A DNA stretch of 9,024 bases from an uncultured Actinomycetes bacterium (GTDB lineage Bacteria; Actinomycetota; Acidimicrobiia; Acidimicrobiales; RAAP-2). Shown here in pieces: positions 6,589 through 9,024 of the stretch (its first letter is position 1; every line of letters starts with the position of its first letter). The notes under the pieces were generated by a model. That model worked only from the letters and a program-made list of their open reading frames with translations. It was not told the origin of the DNA and made no database searches. The DNA is taken from assembly GCA_903893955.1 (NCBI GenBank), contig CAITOG010000142.1, positions 1 through 9,024 on the forward strand. Direction: 5' to 3'. A program made the position numbers and the translations under genes.

Positions 6589-7443
6589 ATGAGCACCAAC
6601 CCGTGGCTCGAGCGCCGGATCATCAACTTCGCTCATCAGGGCGGCTCCTTCGAGGCTCCGTCGTCCACGTTGGCCGCCATCGAGCACGGACTGCTCCACG
6701 GTGCAACCGCGGTCGAGCTCGATGTGCACGCCACCAAGGACCGCCAGCTCGTCGTGTGCCACGACGAGACGGTGGACCGAACGACCGACGGCGCTGGTCA
6801 GATCTGCGATCTCGACCTCGATGAGCTTCGAGGGCTCGACAATGCGCACTGGTTCATCGAGGGGGCCGACGTCTCGCCAGGCCAGCCCCCTGCGTCCTAC
6901 CTGCTGCGTGGTCGGGCACCAGGGGACCGTCGCTATGGCATCGCGACCTTGGACGAGGTCCTCGCCACCTTTCCAGATGTCCTGTTGAACCTCGACATCA
7001 AGCGAACCGCGCCAGAGGTGGAGCCCTATGAAGAGCTCCTCGCCACCACGCTGGCGGCGAGGCATCGGAGCGAGGACGTGATCGTTGCGTCCTTCAACGA
7101 TGCGGCGATCCAGGCATTCCGAGCGGTGAGCCCGAGCACGCCGACCTCGGCGGCGACGTTCGAGACCGCTGAGTTCTATCGTTCGGCCCAGGCGGGCGAG
7201 TCACCTGGCCCAGTCCCCTTCATCGCACTCCAGGTCCCTGAGACGTTCGGCGACATCACAATCGTCGACTCGACGTTCGTGACGGCGGCCCACGCTGCTA
7301 ACACAGCCGTGCACGTGTGGACGATCAACGAGGAGGACGCCATGCGCCGACTCGTGGATCTGGGTGTGGATGGGATCATCTCCGACCGACCAACCCTGCT
7401 GACCTCTGTCCTTGGCGGGGCAGCCTGGAACGGCCGTCGCTAG
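6589..7443 (+). CDS. Glycerophosphodiester phosphodiesterase (GDPD/UgpQ-like)
   Basis: This 284-residue TIM-barrel phosphodiesterase would hydrolyse glycerophosphodiesters to an alcohol plus glycerol 3-phosphate. There is no signal peptide, so it is probably cytoplasmic. His16 is in AHQGG and His58 in VVCHDETVDRTT, matching the general acid/base pair. Metal ligands Glu43 and Asp45 lie in VELDVH, and the third ligand position is Asp136 in LNLDIK. HVWTINEEDAMRRLVDLGVDGIISDRP, at about residues 242-268, is the usual C-terminal signature. Three oddities stand out. HQGG replaces HRG. The PEN(T) site reads PSST (24-27). The metal position usually held by Glu is Asp. All three are compatible with activity but suggest a subfamily with different substrate handling. 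It lies 40 bp after the DUF3817 gene. Family assignment is firm; natural substrate unknown. Confidence 0.93.
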   Translation: MSTNPWLERRIINFAHQGGSFEAPSSTLAAIEHGLLHGATAVELDVHATKDRQLVVCHDETVDRTTDGAGQICDLDLDELRGLDNAHWFIEGADVSPGQPPASYLLRGRAPGDRRYGIATLDEVLATFPDVLLNLDIKRTAPEVEPYEELLATTLAARHRSEDVIVASFNDAAIQAFRAVSPSTPTSAATFETAEFYRSAQAGESPGPVPFIALQVPETFGDITIVDSTFVTAAHAANTAVHVWTINEEDAMRRLVDLGVDGIISDRPTLLTSVLGGAAWNGRR

Positions 7444-7484
7444 GGGGAGAGAGCCGTCAACCCTGTGGGGTCGACGACAAAGGA

Positions 7485-7500
7485 CGAGGCGTCAGCCTCG
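7485..7500 (-). terminator. Weak hairpin spanning the bL37 stop codon
   Basis: This is a perfect 6-bp inverted repeat (CGAGGC / GCCTCG) with a 4-nt loop lying across the end of the bL37 gene. On the minus strand it is followed by a short T-rich tract (TCCTTTG) rather than a run of T. It could end bL37 transcription in a high-GC genome but is a marginal intrinsic terminator. It also lies in the convergent region after the GDPD stop. Confidence 0.3.
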
Positions 7501-7575
7501 GCCGCAGTTCGGCTTCTTGCCGTGGTTGGCCTTCTTCTTGGCCCGGAGCTTCCGCTTGACGGTGCGCTTCGACAT
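7492..7575 (-). CDS. Ribosomal protein bL37 (actinobacterial small 50S protein)
   Basis: This is a 27-residue, extremely basic protein beginning MSKRTVKRK and carrying KKANHGKKPN (residues 14-23) near the C-terminus. It matches the short bL37 protein found in the mycobacterial large ribosomal subunit, which starts with a similar Lys/Arg run and ends in ANHGKRPN followed by Ala. The ATG at 7575 gives the expected N-terminus. An in-frame ATG four codons upstream (7587) overlaps the likely -10 box, so it is less likely. The frame stays open much further upstream, but that part is antisense to rsmI and is not real. The gene is easily missed because of its size. It lies divergent from the DUF192-rsmI-metG block, which is also translation related. 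Compared with the mycobacterial protein it has about three extra C-terminal residues (GRG). Confidence 0.88.
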   Translation of the reverse strand: MSKRTVKRKLRAKKKANHGKKPNCGRG

Positions 7576-7585
7576 AGGACTGTCC

Positions 7586-7591
7586 ATGATA
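7586..7591 (-). promoter_or_regulatory. Probable -10 box (TATCAT) for bL37
   Basis: On the minus strand TATCAT lies 10 nt before the ATG at 7575, giving a predicted leader of only a few bases and no Shine-Dalgarno. It sits 12 bp from the oppositely facing TAGGTT at 7604-7609. Confidence 0.45.
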
Positions 7592-7603
7592 GCCGGTCCC
7601 CGA

Positions 7604-7609
7604 TAGGTT
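7604..7609 (+). promoter_or_regulatory. Probable -10 box (TAGGTT) for the DUF192-rsmI operon
   Basis: TAGGTT lies 30 nt upstream of the ATG at 7640, allowing a leader of roughly 24 nt that contains the GAGGAGG ribosome binding site. It is therefore a leadered promoter, unlike most others in this window. A weak -35-like TGTCCA lies 17 nt further upstream (7581-7586). Confidence 0.4.
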
Positions 7610-7628
7610 CCCCGACGAGACCGCTGAC

Positions 7629-7635
7629 GAGGAGG
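7629..7635 (+). promoter_or_regulatory. Shine-Dalgarno GAGGAGG for the DUF192-like gene
   Basis: GAGGAGG is followed by a 4-nt spacer (CCAG) and the ATG at 7640. It supports that start over the in-frame ATG at codon 8 (7661). Confidence 0.65.
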
Positions 7636-7639
7636 CCAG

Positions 7640-7981
7640 ATGGCGATCGAGGGCTGGGTGATGAGCGACGGGAACGTCATCGCCTCGGCGCTCCTCGTCG
7701 AGGAGGGGCTGGTCGGCCTGGCGATGGTGCGTCGCTGCCTAGGCGAGCACGTGGCGGTGGTCGCCCGTCCTCGGGCGCTGCTCTGGGCAGTGGCGGCGAC
7801 CGCACCGGTCGAGGTGGCGCTGCTTGACCCGGCCGCCACGGTCACCAAGGTGTTCACGCTTCGGCCGTGGCGAGCGGCGTTGGTGCGCAGGGCAGCGTCA
7901 GTCGTGGTGGCACCGGTCGGCGTGCTTGAGCGAAGCTCGGTCGCCGTCGGACGAACACTCGAGTTCAAGGGCGCCCGATGA
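7640..7981 (+). CDS. Probable diverged DUF192-family protein
   Basis: This is a 113-residue soluble protein without a signal peptide. Its layout fits the DUF192 fold: a Gly-Leu segment followed by Arg-Arg (residues 24-33), a hydrophobic strand, then VEVALLDPAATVTKVFTLRPWR (57-78), where DUF192 proteins have the pattern of a buried Asp followed by a turn and a strand. It ends with ASVVVAPVGVLERSSVAVGRTLEF, equivalent to the usual VLE-[LA]-x-x-G-x-x-x-x-x-G-D-x-[VL] end. The usual Trp/Met-x-Asn-Thr or His-x-x-x-Met centre is not evident, so identity is tentative. The ATG start has GAGGAGG upstream, and the stop overlaps the rsmI start as ATGA, implying coupled translation. DUF192 has no firmly established function, and none can be assigned here. 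Confidence 0.6.
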   Translation: MAIEGWVMSDGNVIASALLVEEGLVGLAMVRRCLGEHVAVVARPRALLWAVAATAPVEVALLDPAATVTKVFTLRPWRAALVRRAASVVVAPVGVLERSSVAVGRTLEFKGAR

Positions 7982-8817
7982 AGGGCAGGCTCGAGATCGT
8001 CGGGACCCCCATCGGCAACCTGGCTGATCTGTCGCCTCGGGCTGTGGCCTCGCTTGAGGGCGCCGACGTGATCTTGTGCGAAGACACGCGCCGGACCCGG
8101 GCATTGCTGAGCGCGGCGGGGATCCCAGGTGGCGGTCGGCTCAGGGCCTTCCACGATCACAACGAAGGCATCCTCGAAGACCGACTCGTGGGCGAGCTGC
8201 TCGGCGGCTCGGTCGTCGTCCTGGTGTCTGACGCCGGGATGCCTGCCATCTCTGACCCTGGGCAGGGCCTCGTGGCCGCCGCTGCGGCCGCTGGCATCGA
8301 GGTGACGGTCGTCCCCGGTCCGTCTGCCGTCCTCGCAGGCCTCGTGGTCAGCGGGCTGGCGACCGAGCGGTTCTGCATGGAGGGGTTCCTCCCGCGCAAG
8401 GGGCAAGCCCGACGCACGGCTTTCGAGCTGCTGGCGGCAGAGGAGCGGACCACGGTGCTCTTTGAGTCGCCCCAACGGCTCGCCGCCCTCTTGGTCGACC
8501 TGTGCGCGCAGCTCGGTGGTGACCGGAGGGTGGCTGTCGCCCGCGAGCTGACCAAGCTCCATGAGGAGGTGTGGCGCGGCACGTTGGGCGAAGCGGCCGA
8601 ACGATGGCGGCAGGTCGAGCCGAGAGGGGAGTACGTCGTGGTGCTCGAAGGCGCGAGGCCGCCCGAGGTAGTCGAGGTCGACGACACCGAGATCGTGGCG
8701 CACCTTCGTGGCTCGATCGCATCGGGGGCGTCCAAGCGAGATGCCGCTCAAAGGGCGGCCGCCGATCTTGGCGTGGCCCGACGGCGGGCCTATGAGCTGG
8801 CGACCCGTCTGGGCTGA
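7978..8817 (+). CDS. rsmI: 16S rRNA (cytidine(1402)-2'-O)-methyltransferase
   Basis: This 279-residue SAM-dependent methyltransferase of the tetrapyrrole-methylase fold adds the 2'-O-methyl group to C1402 in the decoding centre of 16S rRNA. Diagnostic motifs in order are TPIGNL (10-15), CEDTRRT (34-40), SDAGMPAISDPG (84-95), the PGPSA loop (113-117) and MEGFLPRKG (134-142). LFESPQRL follows at about 161-168, and a short helical C-terminal domain ends in RRRAYELATRLG. The length is normal for the family. The ATG at 7978 overlaps the preceding stop as ATGA. rsmI near metG is a known actinobacterial neighbourhood, seen in Mycobacterium tuberculosis as well. Identification is secure. Confidence 0.96.
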   Translation: MKGRLEIVGTPIGNLADLSPRAVASLEGADVILCEDTRRTRALLSAAGIPGGGRLRAFHDHNEGILEDRLVGELLGGSVVVLVSDAGMPAISDPGQGLVAAAAAAGIEVTVVPGPSAVLAGLVVSGLATERFCMEGFLPRKGQARRTAFELLAAEERTTVLFESPQRLAALLVDLCAQLGGDRRVAVARELTKLHEEVWRGTLGEAAERWRQVEPRGEYVVVLEGARPPEVVEVDDTEIVAHLRGSIASGASKRDAAQRAAADLGVARRRAYELATRLG

Positions 8818-8845
8818 GCCGTCGGGGCGCCGACCGTTCGACCGA

Positions 8846-8851
8846 TAGCCT
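8846..8851 (+). promoter_or_regulatory. Probable -10 box (TAGCCT) of a leaderless metG promoter
   Basis: TAGCCT is followed by six bases (CAGGCC) and the ATG at 8858, the same hexamer and spacing as pepN; even the flanking CGATAGCCTCA is shared. No Shine-Dalgarno is present. metG therefore appears to have its own promoter although it lies only 40 bp after rsmI. Confidence 0.6.
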
Positions 8852-8857
8852 CAGGCC

Positions 8858-9024
8858 ATGGGCCGCTTCTACATCACGACCCCCATCTACTACGTCAACG
8901 ACGTTCCACACCTTGGCCATGCGTACTGCACGGTCAACGCTGATGCGATCGCACGCTGGCACCGGCTGGTGGGCGACGACACGCTCTTCTTGACGGGGAC
9001 CGACGAGCACGGACAGAAGGTGCA
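8858..9024 (+). CDS. metG: Methionyl-tRNA synthetase, N-terminal part
   Basis: These are the first 55 codons of a class I aminoacyl-tRNA synthetase that charges tRNA-Met; the gene continues past the right edge. FYITTPIYYVNDVPHLGHAY (residues 4-23) is the typical MetRS opening, with the ATP-binding HIGH motif as HLGH (18-21). FLTGTDEHGQKV (44-55) is the next conserved block. The ATG start at 8858 fits the family N-terminus exactly and is supported by the TAGCCT box 6 nt upstream. Confidence 0.96.
   Translation, partial: MGRFYITTPIYYVNDVPHLGHAYCTVNADAIARWHRLVGDDTLFLTGTDEHGQKV

Noticed and set aside
7492..8751. A 419-codon minus-strand open frame running into bL37
   Set aside because: Only the last 27 codons are bL37. 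The rest is antisense to rsmI and the DUF192-like gene and resembles no protein.
8821..8834. Hairpin GTCGG-GGCG-CCGAC between rsmI and metG as a terminator
   Set aside because: The 5-bp stem has no T tract after it and lies just before the metG promoter box; it is likely chance in GC-rich DNA.
1..9024. Mobile elements, CRISPR, tRNA/rRNA genes, defence or biosynthetic clusters
   Set aside because: I saw no transposase, integrase, spaced direct repeats, tRNA-like fold or cluster enzymes. Gene content and base use look uniform and housekeeping.

Overview
The window looks like ordinary chromosomal housekeeping DNA from a high-GC actinomycete. The main taxonomic markers are a 27-codon gene for the actinobacterial ribosomal protein bL37, an ELPDKT-type GDT1 transporter start, a DUF3817 gene, and rsmI directly upstream of metG, a neighbourhood also known in mycobacteria. 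I suspect a deep actinobacterial lineage such as Acidimicrobiia, but the sequence does not prove it. Coding density is very high. I see no mobile element, CRISPR array, tRNA, rRNA or defence system.

Layout. Bases 1-3806 are a minus-strand block. In transcription order it holds a flippase-like/LPG-synthase-type membrane protein (UPF0104 type), an M1 zinc aminopeptidase (PepN) and the first 60 codons of a GDT1/TMEM165-family cation transporter, which overlaps pepN by a GTGA junction. A PfkB-family (adenosine-kinase-like) sugar/nucleoside kinase follows on the plus strand (3851-4900). It converges, with only 4 bp between stop codons, on a minus-strand CtaG-type cytochrome c oxidase assembly protein (4905-5804). 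Divergent from ctaG is a plus-strand run: a small two-helix membrane protein with a charged tail (5862-6236), a DUF3817 membrane protein (6237-6548) and a glycerophosphodiester phosphodiesterase (6589-7443). The bL37 gene lies on the minus strand at 7492-7575. Divergent from it are a probable, diverged DUF192 protein (7640-7981), rsmI (7978-8817, ATGA overlap) and the start of metG (8858 to the window edge).

How the genes relate. The right end is translation-related: bL37 in the ribosome, RsmI modifying 16S rRNA and MetG charging tRNA. The centre is membrane and respiration related (CtaG, small membrane proteins, phospholipid-headgroup turnover). The left end combines peptide turnover with membrane transport.

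The most useful structural observation is a recurrent TAGNNT hexamer 6-7 nt before the start codon of pepN, pfkB, ctaG, the 5862 gene and metG. That is the geometry of a -10 box for leaderless mRNAs. By contrast, DUF3817, the GDPD gene and the DUF192 gene carry clear Shine-Dalgarno sequences. The pattern supports a revised ctaG start and shows two pairs of tightly back-to-back promoters. It also suggests a 14-codon leaderless leader ORF whose stop overlaps an in-frame GTG of the UPF0104-type gene. Apart from these regulatory details I see no convincing undescribed system here.
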